Source of the DNA: Ottowia sp.
GTDB taxonomy: Bacteria > Pseudomonadota > Gammaproteobacteria > Burkholderiales > Burkholderiaceae_C
Length of the DNA stretch: 64,000 bases
NCBI RefSeq assembly: GCF_016703145.1
Contig: NZ_JADJCO010000005.1
Location: forward strand, 1,178,001 to 1,242,000
Direction of reading: 5' to 3'
The first letter of the stretch is position 1. Every line of letters begins with the position of its first letter. The notes under the pieces are model-generated. The model did not search any database, was not told where the DNA came from, and saw nothing but the letters and a program-made list of their open reading frames with translations. Position numbers and translations under genes: made by a program. Positions 52,415-61,555 of this stretch are shown here, in pieces.

Positions 52415-55400
52415 TTTTTATTCAGTAAGTTTGATAAAATCGGCCATCGGCCATCGGCCATCGGCCATCGGCCATCGGCCATCGGCCATCGGCCATCGGC
52501 CATCTAAGTCCTAGTCCCAGGCTCCGCGCCAGTCTCGCTCTCCTGCTCGGCGCCTTGCTGGGCACCGCCCCCGCCTTCGCGGGGGTCATCCAGTTCAACT
52601 ACGGCATGCTGGCCTCGGGCTCGGCGCCCTTCAGCGGCGTCCCCTTCGTGGCGGGCCAAGACCCTGGCGAGGGCGATCAGTACGTCCGCACCTTCGATAC
52701 CGTCGATTACCGCGTTGGCTATTCGCTCGCGCCCGCGGCGGCCAACCGGGTGCTCACGGTGTCGATGGGCACCGCCACCTTGCCGGGCGGCTACGCCGGA
52801 CCGGCCCTGACGCCGGCCCAGATCGCGTTCTTCCGCGTCACCGATCTGCCGGTCGACGCCAACGGCTGCAAGAACATCAGCGCCACGCCCGTGCCGGCGC
52901 CCACCCCAGGCACCACGCCCACGCAGTCCGGCATCACCGCCGACGGCCAGACCATCGTCTGCGTGCAGCCCGACTCGGGCAGCGCCAGCACGCTCAGCTT
53001 CCGCGCCACCGTGGGCGGCGCGGTGCCGGGCGGCACCACCATCGCGCCGCCCACCATCACGCTGTGGTCCGCCGGGAATGCGCCGCAGTCCAGCCCCACG
53101 GTGCTGACCGACGCCAACGCCCAGCCGCCGCGGTACGGTAGTCCCACACTCACCGTGTCGGCCGCGCCGCGCTGGGTGGTGGACAAGCGGCCTTCCCAGT
53201 CGGCCAACGCCCGCTTCATTCCCGGCTCGGGCCCGGCCGGACAAGACGGCTACGTCGTCGGCTTTCACATCGGGGTCAAGGCCGTGGGCTCGCGCAAGGG
53301 CCTGGAGGCGCTGCAACCGGACTGGAGTTTCGCTGACGACTTCAGCAGCGGTGGTGCTTATCCCAATTCCCAGTTGGTGACCTGGGACATCGTCAACGAC
53401 TACGCCAATATCCGCATGGGAGCAGGCGTTGAACCGGCCCAGCAAAATGCCTGCGGAGACTATCGCGGTCAACTGAGCTTTGCCAGCAACGCATTCGACA
53501 ATGGCTTTTATCTGGCGAACGATGTTGGCAACACCGCCAGCTTGGCGAGCATCGCAGTGGCGCGCGGCGGTGTGTGCGGCAGCGCCAGCGTGGACAACAT
53601 CCTCAAGGCGGCCAGCTTCAACGTCACCAACACCGATTTCTCGCTTGCTCACTTTCCCACCCAGGGTGGCAGCGGCGGCGCAACCTTGGTGAATACCAGC
53701 GACCCCGATGCCGCCTCCAACGAATGGTGGGTGGCCAACAAGACGGTGCTGGTGTGGATGCCGGTGACGGATCTGGCCCCGGGCCAAGCCTACCAGTTGA
53801 CGAACCGCGCCACTCTGCGGGGCAAGACGCTGACGGGTGGCGACTACACCAGCCCAGTGGCCCAGGCTATAGCGCGTTTCGAGCACGACGTCCGCGGCGG
53901 TTTCAGCAAGATCTACACCAACTTGGGCGCTTGGCTATCCACCGACTTGACCGCCGCCGGCATCGACATCTTGCCGGCCGATCCCAATCAATCAGGCGAC
54001 GCATGGATCAATCAGGTCGCACCGGGCCAGAGGCTGGCGGCGCGGACAAACATGGTAGCAAGGGCGCAGAGTTTCAACGCGGGTTATGTGTGCGAGAAGA
54101 TCGACAACGCCCGGCTGAGCTTTGCCGACTTTCGCTTGATCCAGCCGAACGGGCCCCCCGGGCGTTTTCGCCAGCATGCGGGCACGGGCATCTTGACGTG
54201 GGCCACTGCAGGGGATCCTGATTTCACCTTGAACTGGCAGCTGGGCGTGGGCGGCATGGGCACCAGCGGCAACGGTTGGGTCAGCCACAGCAGTGTCACT
54301 GGTGAATATCCGGTGGCGGGGGTGGGCAATCCCCTGACGGTTGGGGCCAACGCGGGCACCCAAGCCACCGCCGGGTGCGATGATGCCGATAACGCCGAGT
54401 GGTATAGCTCCATCGCCGCGCTGGAAACCGCTGGCTACACTTTGGCCGACGTGACACGCGTGCGCGGCCGGTACGAGCAGTTTCCCGCCGGCGGCGCGAT
54501 GCAGTCCTACATTCCCTTGCAGGTCAGAACCAACTACCGCCACGCCACGACCGACCTGGTGCGGCAAAACTCCAACGCCAACCCACCCATCACCACGGTG
54601 ACACATGCAGTCGGCGATGACACGCTGGAGTCGATCAGCCCCAACCAGGCGTTCTGGCAGGGTGAAACCGGCGTCGGCGACCCACTCCGCCATTCCGATG
54701 CGCTGCGCATCACCCGCACCGAATACGTGGGCATCACCAAGACCGCGCTGGCGCCTTACAACTTGCCTGGCGGGCTGGTCAACCGCGCCTCGGCCGTCAC
54801 CTACCGCCTGGTGGTCAACGCCACCAGCAGCACCGACGCGCATTCCAACCACATCACGGTCTGGGACGTGCTGCCAGAACATGTGGCGTTGCGGCCCGGC
54901 AGCTCCAGCTTTGGCGGCACGCCGATCGCCGACCCGGTGTGCGCGGCGACCGGCGTGACGCCGGCCAGCGGGCCGTTCGCGCCCGGCTCGGTGGCTGCAG
55001 GCTTCCAGGCGTGCAGTTGGACGCTGTCAAACCTCAACTTCGTCAAGGCGCCCATCGGCGACGCCAGCGGTAACCAGCTTCCGCTGGAGTTCACGGCCGT
55101 GGTGTCACCCACGGCGCCCACCGGCATCACCTTGCTCAATACCTCGGTGGCTGATTCGCCGCTGAACCGCCGCTTCGTCGCGCGCTACGAAGGGCCCACC
55201 CAGGGTTTTCAGTGCGGCGCGCCACAGCCCGGCATCAGTGGACAGGTCGGCTCGTGCAGCGTCGGTAACTTCAGCCTGCGCATCTCCAGCGATTCCGGCC
55301 TGGTGATCGACAAAGCCGTGAGCGCGGGCGCGGTGCCGGCCAACACGGGCTTCGAGTACGTGCTCAGCTACACGGCCGTGGGCAACCCGCTGAACGACGT

Positions 55401-56292
55401 GCGCCTGCTCGACGTGCTGCCTTACGCCAGCGGCGATGCGCGCGGCAGCGCTTACGCGGGCACCTTGCGCCTGGCTGGCCCCATCGCCGCGCCCGTGGCT
55501 GAACCTGGCGCCGTGGCGGATGCCGCCATGGCGGTGCGCTACACCAGCAATGCGCCGGGCGACATCCACCGCGATCCTTACCACGCCGGGCACAACCTGG
55601 TGGGCACGGGCACCAACTCTGCCCTCGGCACCAACTGGTGTACCTCGGCGCAGTTCGGGGAGGCCAACTGTCCGGTCGATGCGGGCGCGGCCACCGCCAT
55701 CCTGGCGCGGCCCCTGGGCAGCGCCCAGATGCCGGCCGGGGGCAGCTATCGCCTGCACGTGCCGGTGCTGGCGGCGGGCAATGCCCAGGGCAACGTGTAC
55801 TGGAACGACTTCATCGCCGATTCGTCCAGCCTGCAGGCGCGCCGGCCCAGCTCGAACCTGGTGCAAACGCGCGTGGTGATGCCCGACCTGGTGCTGGGCA
55901 AGACGGCCGCGCCGGGGGAGCTGAAGCACGGGGAGACGGCGGTGTTCACCATCCGCGTGGCCAACAACACGGGTGAGGACATGGGTGCCATCCTGGCCAA
56001 CCCCGCGCCGACCATCGTGATGACCGATCCGATGCCGGCTGGCCTGCTGGCGCAACTGCCGGCGACGGGCACCGACTGGAACTGCGGCGCCTCGACGCCG
56101 GCCGAGGTGCGCTGCCAGTACACCGGCGCGCTGCCGATCCTGCCGGGCGCCCAAGTGGGGGGCGACATCACCGTCACCGCCCTGGCCACGCCCGCGCCGC
56201 CACTGGCGTGCGGCTGGACAACTGCGCCGGCGTGGGTCTGTCGGGACAGGCCGAGGCGAGCACCGGCAACAACGGCGGCTGCGCGGGGGTGA
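52412..56292 (+). CDS. giant secreted/surface protein with DUF11-like domains, main part (start out of frame, probably phase-OFF)
   Basis: The open frame of the body runs 52438-56292 and has no ATG. After the heptamer repeat it encodes a signal peptide (RLRASLALLLGALLGTAPAF, cleavage after FAFA-like AFA), then over 1,200 residues of extracellular beta-type sequence. DUF11-like modules are clearest near 55300-55440 (LVIDKAVSAGAVPANTGFEY) and 55880-56190 (PDLVLGKTAAPGELKHGETA, then GAQVGGDITVTALATPAP). Similarity breaks at about 56195-56205 by a frameshift, and the rest continues in the next entry. The only good upstream start, GTG 52412, is at present in another frame. A TTG at 52555 would cut the signal peptide in half. 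It may act as an adhesin or matrix protein; direct evidence is lacking. Confidence 0.75.
52441..52503 (+). repeat. tandem heptanucleotide repeat, 9 x CGGCCAT
   Basis: Nine perfect copies, 63 bp, without interruption. Seven is not a multiple of three, so each gain or loss shifts the reading frame. Frames 2 and 3 stop directly afterwards (TAA 52505, TAG 52512) and only one frame continues into the signal peptide. These features are those of a slipped-strand contingency repeat. Confidence 0.95.
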
Positions 56293-56765
56293 CGGTGAGC
56301 GCGGTGGAGGGGCTGGCGGTGTCGGGCCGGGTGTATGAGGAGAAGAGCGGCAACACGACCGATGATGGCAACGCCACCGACCCCGGCATCGCGGGCACGA
56401 GCGTGCGGCTGGTGTGCACCAACCCTGCGTTCGACCAGAGCACCACCACGGACGCCGAGGGCGGCTACAGCTTCACCGGGCTGCAGTCGGGCGCGCAATG
56501 CACGCTGACGGAGACGCAGCCCAGCGGCTACACCAACGCCTACAACACGCCGGGGGTGGGCGGCACCGGCCAGACGGGGGACAGCGGCACGGGCGACAGC
56601 ACCATCACCCTGACGATGGGGACGGTGGATTCCACCGGCAACAACTTCGCCGAGAAGCGCACGGCTGCGGCGCCGACGCCGGTGCCGGTGATGGGCTGGC
56701 CGGGGCTGGCGCTGCTGGCGCTGCTGCTGGGGCTGTTCGGCGCGCGCCGGCGCATGGCCGCCTGA
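56208..56765 (+). CDS. C-terminal part of the secreted protein: Cna-B-like domain plus exosortase-type sorting signal
   Basis: 185 residues in the +2 frame relative to the upstream part. It continues the same protein: GVRLDNCAGVGLSGQAEAST completes the DUF11-type module, VEGLAVSGRVYEEKSGNTTD begins an SdrD/Cna-B-like fold (about 55-135), then comes an acidic and Thr-rich stretch. The end is a tripartite sorting signal: a motif PVPVMGWPG, a Leu/Ala membrane helix (LALLALLLGLFG) and the basic tail ARRRMAA. This resembles the IPTL-CTERM signal processed by exosortase H. The GTG at 56208 is only the first possible codon and is not believed to be a true start. Confidence 0.75.
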   Translation: MRLDNCAGVGLSGQAEASTGNNGGCAGVTVSAVEGLAVSGRVYEEKSGNTTDDGNATDPGIAGTSVRLVCTNPAFDQSTTTDAEGGYSFTGLQSGAQCTLTETQPSGYTNAYNTPGVGGTGQTGDSGTGDSTITLTMGTVDSTGNNFAEKRTAAAPTPVPVMGWPGLALLALLLGLFGARRRMAA

Positions 56766-56791
56766 GCGCGGGACCAGCGGTCCTTGGGAGA

Positions 56792-56817
56792 AGCGAGCCT
56801 GCGGGCTCGCTTTTTTT
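56792..56817 (+). terminator. rho-independent terminator after the secreted-protein gene
   Basis: Stem AGCGAGCC/GGCTCGCT with a TGCG loop followed by seven T residues. It ends the transcript 27 bp after the stop. Confidence 0.88.
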
Positions 56818-56928
56818 GTGGGCAGCAGCAGGTGTGAGCTTTCCGGGGAACAGCCGCGCGGCCCGGCAAAAAAAAACCGAGGTGAATGGTCAATAATGAA
56901 AAAAACCTGACCCCGCTGAAAAAAAACG

Positions 56929-58407
56929 ATGGACTGCATCGGATACGAATGGCTGCGCCGAAGCTTGGACCTGACGGCCTTCGAAGTCCGTCACCCAGCC
57001 CGGGTGCGCCCGGTCACGCGGGTGCTGCCGGGAGACGGCCTGCTGGCCGTGCCCGCGCACGTGGCGCCTCAGGGCGACGATCCGCTTGAGCATGTGCTTT
57101 TCGCGCTCAAGCACGAGGGCGTCGATCTGCAGGTGCTCGCGCAGGCCCTGCCGAGGGTCGAGGCCGAGCGGCTGGCAGCGGTGCTGGCGCAGACCCCCAA
57201 TGGCCAGTACATCCGCGTCGCCTGTTTTCTGTGGGAACGTTTCACCGGCCGGATGCTGCCCTCGAACGCGCGGATCGGCGGGCGCTACGTAGAGGTCTTC
57301 GATCCGGAGCGCTACGTCACCGGGCCCGCGCGGCGCGATCCGCGGTGGCGGGTGAGCTTCAATGGGCTGGGCACCTTGCACTATTGCGCGACGGTGCGTC
57401 GAACGCCCGCCATCCGGGAGGGCATGGCCTCGGACATCCTGGGCCGGTCGCAGGACTTTGCCGCCAGCCTCGGCCCGGCCATGCTGGACCGGGCGCTGGC
57501 ATGGGCTTATCTTCATGAAACCGAGGATTCCTATGCCATCGAGAACGAGCGGCCCGGCGAGGACAGGGCCCGCGCATTCGTGCAACTGCTCCAGCAGGCA
57601 CACGAGCGCAAGCCGCTGACCGAGGAGTACCTGGCCGAACTGCAGTCCTCGACGGTCACGAATCCGTTCGACAAGGCGGTGCAGTTCCGCACCGGGCAGA
57701 ACTGGCTGCGCGGCCCTGGACGAGGCGCCATGGGCGTGTCTTACGTGCCGCCCGGGCCGGATCTGGCGGCCGAATTGATGCAGGAACTGATGATGTTCGC
57801 CAATGAAACGCCCGGGCACGTCGATCCCATCGTCGCGGCCAGCGTGGCGTCGTTCGGACTGGTGTTCATCCACCCGTTCATGGATGGCAATGGGCGCCTC
57901 TCGCGTTTCGTGTTCCATCAGGCGCTGTGCAACTCGGGTCGGCTGGCCAAGGGCTTCCTGCTGCCGGTGTCGGTGGCGATGAAGCGTCACGAGGCCGACT
58001 ATCTGGCGGCGCTTCAGTCCTTTTCGCGGCCGGCGCGCGAGCGGGTGCAGGTCACCTGGATCGACGAAGGTGAGTATCGGTTCCGGTTCGTGGCCGGTGA
58101 CGCCATCTTCCGCTACTGGGATGCAACGGCCTGTGCCGAATTCGGCTTTCGCATGGCCGCCCAGGCGCTGGACGTGGAACTGAAGCAGGAAACCCGGTTC
58201 CTGTCGCGCTACGACGAGGTGGTTCGCCGCGTCAACGAGCGGGCCGACCTGCGCGGCAGCGACCTGGGCACGCTGGCGATGATCTGCCTGGACAACGATG
58301 GCACCATCTCCCACAGGAAGCGCAAGCGCTTCGCGGATCGCGTGCCGGAGGGTGTGTTCGATCTCATCGAGTCCACGGTGCGCGATGTGCTGGCGGCGAC
58401 GCCATAG
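56929..58407 (+). CDS. Fic family protein with inhibitory helix (class II)
   Basis: 492 residues. The Fic active site HPFMDGNGRLSR (315-326) matches HxFxDGNGRxxR, with catalytic His315. These enzymes usually transfer AMP from ATP to Ser/Thr/Tyr of target proteins. The inhibitory motif (S/T)xxxEN is present upstream as SYAIEN (Ser201-Glu205-Asn206), so the protein should hold itself in check without an antitoxin. A C-terminal region of about 120 residues looks winged-helix-like. A9, A7 and A8 runs lie in the 60 bp before the start. Target unknown. Confidence 0.92.
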   Translation: MDCIGYEWLRRSLDLTAFEVRHPARVRPVTRVLPGDGLLAVPAHVAPQGDDPLEHVLFALKHEGVDLQVLAQALPRVEAERLAAVLAQTPNGQYIRVACFLWERFTGRMLPSNARIGGRYVEVFDPERYVTGPARRDPRWRVSFNGLGTLHYCATVRRTPAIREGMASDILGRSQDFAASLGPAMLDRALAWAYLHETEDSYAIENERPGEDRARAFVQLLQQAHERKPLTEEYLAELQSSTVTNPFDKAVQFRTGQNWLRGPGRGAMGVSYVPPGPDLAAELMQELMMFANETPGHVDPIVAASVASFGLVFIHPFMDGNGRLSRFVFHQALCNSGRLAKGFLLPVSVAMKRHEADYLAALQSFSRPARERVQVTWIDEGEYRFRFVAGDAIFRYWDATACAEFGFRMAAQALDVELKQETRFLSRYDEVVRRVNERADLRGSDLGTLAMICLDNDGTISHRKRKRFADRVPEGVFDLIESTVRDVLAATP

Positions 58408-58466
58408 AAGCCTGTATCCCTCATGGATTCTTGGCCAACAGCTCCTGAAGAGATAGCAAACAGAGG
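58400..58466 (-). repeat. divergent dispersed repeat, family 1-like
   Basis: Minus strand: TTTGCTATCTCTTCAGGAGC, TGTTGGCCAAGAATCCATGA, GGGATACAGGCTTCTATGG. The order of blocks matches family 1 but identity is lower. It occupies the gap between the Fic and FAD oxidase genes. Confidence 0.5.
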
Positions 58467-58473
58467 TTCCGAG

Positions 58474-59895
58474 ATGACCGACCGCCCCGCCCTGCTCGAC
58501 GCCCTGCGCGCCATCGTCGGCGCGCCGCACGTGCTCGCCGAGGGCGATTTGTCCGCCTACGAGCAGGACTGGCGCCGCCGCGCCCATGGCCGCGCGCTGG
58601 CGGTGGTGCGGCCCGCCGGCACGGCCGAGGTCGCTGCCGTGGTGCTGGCCTGCGCGGCGCAAGGCGTGGCCATCGTGCCGCAGGGCGGCAACACGGGGCT
58701 GGCCGTGGGTGGCGTGCCCGACGGCAGCGGCACGCAGGTGGTGCTGAGCCTGCGCCGCATGGACGCGGTGCGCGCCATCGATGGCGCCAACCTGACGCTG
58801 ACGGTGGAGGCCGGCTGCATCCTGCAGAACCTGCAGGACGTGGCGCAAGGCGCGGGCTACCTCTTTCCGCTCAGCCTGGCGGCCGAGGGCAGCTGCACCA
58901 TCGGCGGCAACCTGGCCACCAACGCCGGCGGCACGCAGGTGGTGCGCTACGGCAACGCGCGCGAACTGTGCCTGGGGCTGGAAGTGGTCACCGCGCAGGG
59001 CGAGGTGTGGGACGGCCTGACCGGCCTGCGCAAGGACAACACCGGCTACGACCTGCGCGACCTGTTCATCGGCAGCGAGGGCACGCTGGGCGTGATCACC
59101 GCCGCGACGATGAAGCTGCACCCCCTGCCCGCCGCGCGCCTGACGGCCTGGGCCGCCGTGCCGTCGATGCAGGCGGCGGTCGATCTGCTGGGGCTGGCGC
59201 ACCGCCACCTGGGCGCGGGGCTGACGGGCTTCGAGGTGATGGGCCGGTTCGCCCTGTCGCTGGTGGACCGGCACTACCCGCAGCTGCGCGTGCCGCTGTT
59301 CAGGGATTCGCCGTGGTGTGTATTGCTGGAAAACTCCGACCACGAGAGCGAGGCGCATGCGCGCACTCAGTTCGAGCGCCTGCTGGAAGCGGCGCTGGAG
59401 GCTGGCTGCGTCACCGACGCCGTGGTGGCCGAAAGCCTGGCGCAGGCCGCGCAGTTGTGGCACATCCGCGAGAGCATTCCGCTGGCGCAGGCCGAGGAAG
59501 GACTGAACATCAAGCACGACATCAGCGTGCCGATCGCGCGCATTCCCGCCTTCGTGGCCGAGACCGACGCGCTGCTGGAGCGCGAAGTCCCCGGCGTGCG
59601 GCTGGTGGACTTTGGCCACCTGGGCGACGGCAACCTGCACTACAACGTGCAGGCGCCCGAGGGCGGCGACGCGCGCGCCTTCCTGCAAAACGAGGAGGAG
59701 CGCATCAACACCCTGGTGTTCGACGCCGTGGCGCGGCACCACGGCTCGATCAGCGCCGAGCACGGCATCGGCAGCCTGAAGGCCACCAAGCTGCCGCGCT
59801 ACAAGTCGCCGGTGGCGCTGGGGATGATGCGGGCGATCAAGGGCGCGCTGGACCCGCGGGGGATCATGAATCCGGGGCGGGTGCTGGCGGAGTGA
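58474..59895 (+). CDS. FAD-binding oxidoreductase (GlcD/D-lactate dehydrogenase type)
   Basis: 473 residues. The FAD-binding PCMH domain includes VVRPAGTAEVAAVVLACAAQ, IVPQGGNTGLAVGGVP and SCTIGGNLATNAGGTQVVRY. The C-terminal FAD-oxidase domain has GHLGDGNLHYNV, SAEHGIGSLK and PRGIMNPGRVL. The family oxidises 2-hydroxy acids such as D-lactate, glycolate or D-2-hydroxyglutarate; which one is not readable. It is convergent with the ThDP enzyme downstream. Confidence 0.92.
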   Translation: MTDRPALLDALRAIVGAPHVLAEGDLSAYEQDWRRRAHGRALAVVRPAGTAEVAAVVLACAAQGVAIVPQGGNTGLAVGGVPDGSGTQVVLSLRRMDAVRAIDGANLTLTVEAGCILQNLQDVAQGAGYLFPLSLAAEGSCTIGGNLATNAGGTQVVRYGNARELCLGLEVVTAQGEVWDGLTGLRKDNTGYDLRDLFIGSEGTLGVITAATMKLHPLPAARLTAWAAVPSMQAAVDLLGLAHRHLGAGLTGFEVMGRFALSLVDRHYPQLRVPLFRDSPWCVLLENSDHESEAHARTQFERLLEAALEAGCVTDAVVAESLAQAAQLWHIRESIPLAQAEEGLNIKHDISVPIARIPAFVAETDALLEREVPGVRLVDFGHLGDGNLHYNVQAPEGGDARAFLQNEEERINTLVFDAVARHHGSISAEHGIGSLKATKLPRYKSPVALGMMRAIKGALDPRGIMNPGRVLAE

Positions 59896-59910
59896 CCGCG
59901 CGGCGCGCCG

Positions 59911-61455
59911 TCAGATCATCGCCTCGATGAGGCGCGGCCCGCGCCCCTGCATCGCCGAGGCGTACTGCGCGGCGAATTCCTCGGCCGTGGTCGCCCGGCT
60001 GGCCTCCATGCCCATGCCTTCGGCGATGCGGACCCAGTTCATCTCGGGGTTGTGCAGGTCGAGCATGGACAGCGCCTTGGGCCCCGCGCCCTCGGCGCCG
60101 ACGCGCTGCAGCTCGATGTTGAGGATGGCGTAGGAGCGGTTGGCGTAGATCACGGTGGTGACGTCGAGGTTCTCGCGCACGATCGTCCACAGCGCCTGCA
60201 GCGTGTAGGCGGCGCTGCCGTCGCCGTACGGGCAGATTACCTTGCGCCCCGGCGCGGCGATGGCGGCGCCCACGGCCACCGGCAGGCTCTGGCCGATGGA
60301 GCCGCCGGTGAGCGCCAGGTGCGTGTAGGGGCGCCCGGTGGCCAGGCTCAGGGCCAGCGGGCGGCCGGAGGTGTTGGCTTCCTCGGCGAAGATGGCGTCG
60401 TCGGGGGTCAGCGCGGCGATGATCTGGCCGATGCTGCGCGGGCTCAGTGCGCCGGTGGGCAACTCGGGCAAGCGCAGCGGCACGCGCGCGGCGGGCTGCG
60501 GCGGCGCGCCGACGGCGTCGGCCAGCGCGCGCAGGGCGCCCGCGCCGTCCTCGTGCGGGTGGGCCAGGGGGACGATCTCGCACGTCTCGGGCGTGCACCA
60601 GCTCGGCTTGCCCGGATAGGCGAAGAAGGACACGGGCGGGTTGCTGCCGACGAGGATGAGCTGATCCAGACCTTGCAGGAACTCGACGATCTGCTCGGCG
60701 AAGTAGGGAATGCGCTCGATCGGCACGCGGCCCGCGCCCAGCTCGGTCTGGGGCGCGAAGGTGTCGCACAGCAGCCGCGCGCCGGTTCTGGCCTGGATGC
60801 GGCCGGCCGCCTCCAGGCCCTCGCCCAGCAGCGCCTTGCCGCGCAGCAGCAGGGCCGTCTTTTTGCCGTTGGAGACGCGCGCGGCGATCTGCTCGACGAC
60901 GTCGGCGGCGACCGGGGCCGGCCCGATGTCGGCCAGCGGCTGGGCGGGATGGAAGGCCGGCTCCCAGGCCGTGTCGGCCGGCAGGATCAGGGTGGCGATG
61001 CCGCCGGGCGCGGCGCGCGCGGCCTGCACGGCGCGCGCGGTGTCGGCCGCCACGTTGCGCGCGCTGGTCGAGCTGTGGACCCAGCTCGACACCGGGCGGG
61101 CGAAGCCGGCGACGTCGGAGGCCAGCGGCGCGTCGTAGCGCGCGTGGTGGGTGGCGTGGTCGCCCACCACGTTGACGATGGGCGTGGCGGCGCGGCGCGC
61201 GTTGTGCAGGTTGGCCAGCCCGTTGGCGAGGCCCGGACCCAGGTGCAGCAGCGTGGCTGCAGGCTTGCCGGCGATGCGGCCGTAGCCGTCGGCGGCGCCG
61301 GTCACCACGCCCTCGAACAGGCAGAGCACGGCGCGCAGGCCGGGCGCGCTGTCGAGCGCGGCGACGAAGTGCATCTCCGACGTGCCGGGGTTGGCGAAGC
61401 AGACCTCGACGCCGCAGTTGACCAGCGTTTTCGTCAGCGATTGGGCACCGTTCAT
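59911..61455 (-). CDS. thiamine-diphosphate-dependent enzyme, acetolactate synthase large-subunit-like
   Basis: 514 residues with three ThDP-enzyme domains. The N-terminal PYR domain has FANPGTSEMHFVAALDSAPG and the catalytic-type Glu in LCLFEGVVTGAADGYGR. A middle domain follows, and the C-terminal PP domain has GGSIGQSLPVAVGAAIA and the ThDP/Mg motif (GDGSAAYTLQALWTIVREN). It is shorter than catabolic or biosynthetic IlvB and has no small subunit beside it. A decarboxylase similar to benzoylformate or phosphonopyruvate decarboxylase is possible. Confidence 0.9.
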   Translation of the reverse strand: MNGAQSLTKTLVNCGVEVCFANPGTSEMHFVAALDSAPGLRAVLCLFEGVVTGAADGYGRIAGKPAATLLHLGPGLANGLANLHNARRAATPIVNVVGDHATHHARYDAPLASDVAGFARPVSSWVHSSTSARNVAADTARAVQAARAAPGGIATLILPADTAWEPAFHPAQPLADIGPAPVAADVVEQIAARVSNGKKTALLLRGKALLGEGLEAAGRIQARTGARLLCDTFAPQTELGAGRVPIERIPYFAEQIVEFLQGLDQLILVGSNPPVSFFAYPGKPSWCTPETCEIVPLAHPHEDGAGALRALADAVGAPPQPAARVPLRLPELPTGALSPRSIGQIIAALTPDDAIFAEEANTSGRPLALSLATGRPYTHLALTGGSIGQSLPVAVGAAIAAPGRKVICPYGDGSAAYTLQALWTIVRENLDVTTVIYANRSYAILNIELQRVGAEGAGPKALSMLDLHNPEMNWVRIAEGMGMEASRATTAEEFAAQYASAMQGRGPRLIEAMI

Positions 61456-61555
61456 GGGAAGCGTCTCCTCGGTTTCTGGACCTTGGATGTTAGAGCTTCC
61501 CGGCGGTGATCACTCCAGGCCGGCGACCGCGGGGCCGCCGGCCGGGCGCGCGGTC

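Noticed and set aside
52297..52503. Minus-strand frame with repeated MADGRWP units
   Set aside because: The reverse reading of the heptamer gives an open frame with repeated ATGs, but there is no ribosome site, no family likeness and the tail is not protein-like.
52441..52503. Heptamer array as a CRISPR or iteron cluster
   Set aside because: There are no spacers, and units are directly abutted. No replication gene or cas gene is near.
56929..58407. Fic gene as the toxin of a two-gene toxin-antitoxin pair
   Set aside because: No small antitoxin gene flanks it, and the inhibitory motif is inside the same protein.
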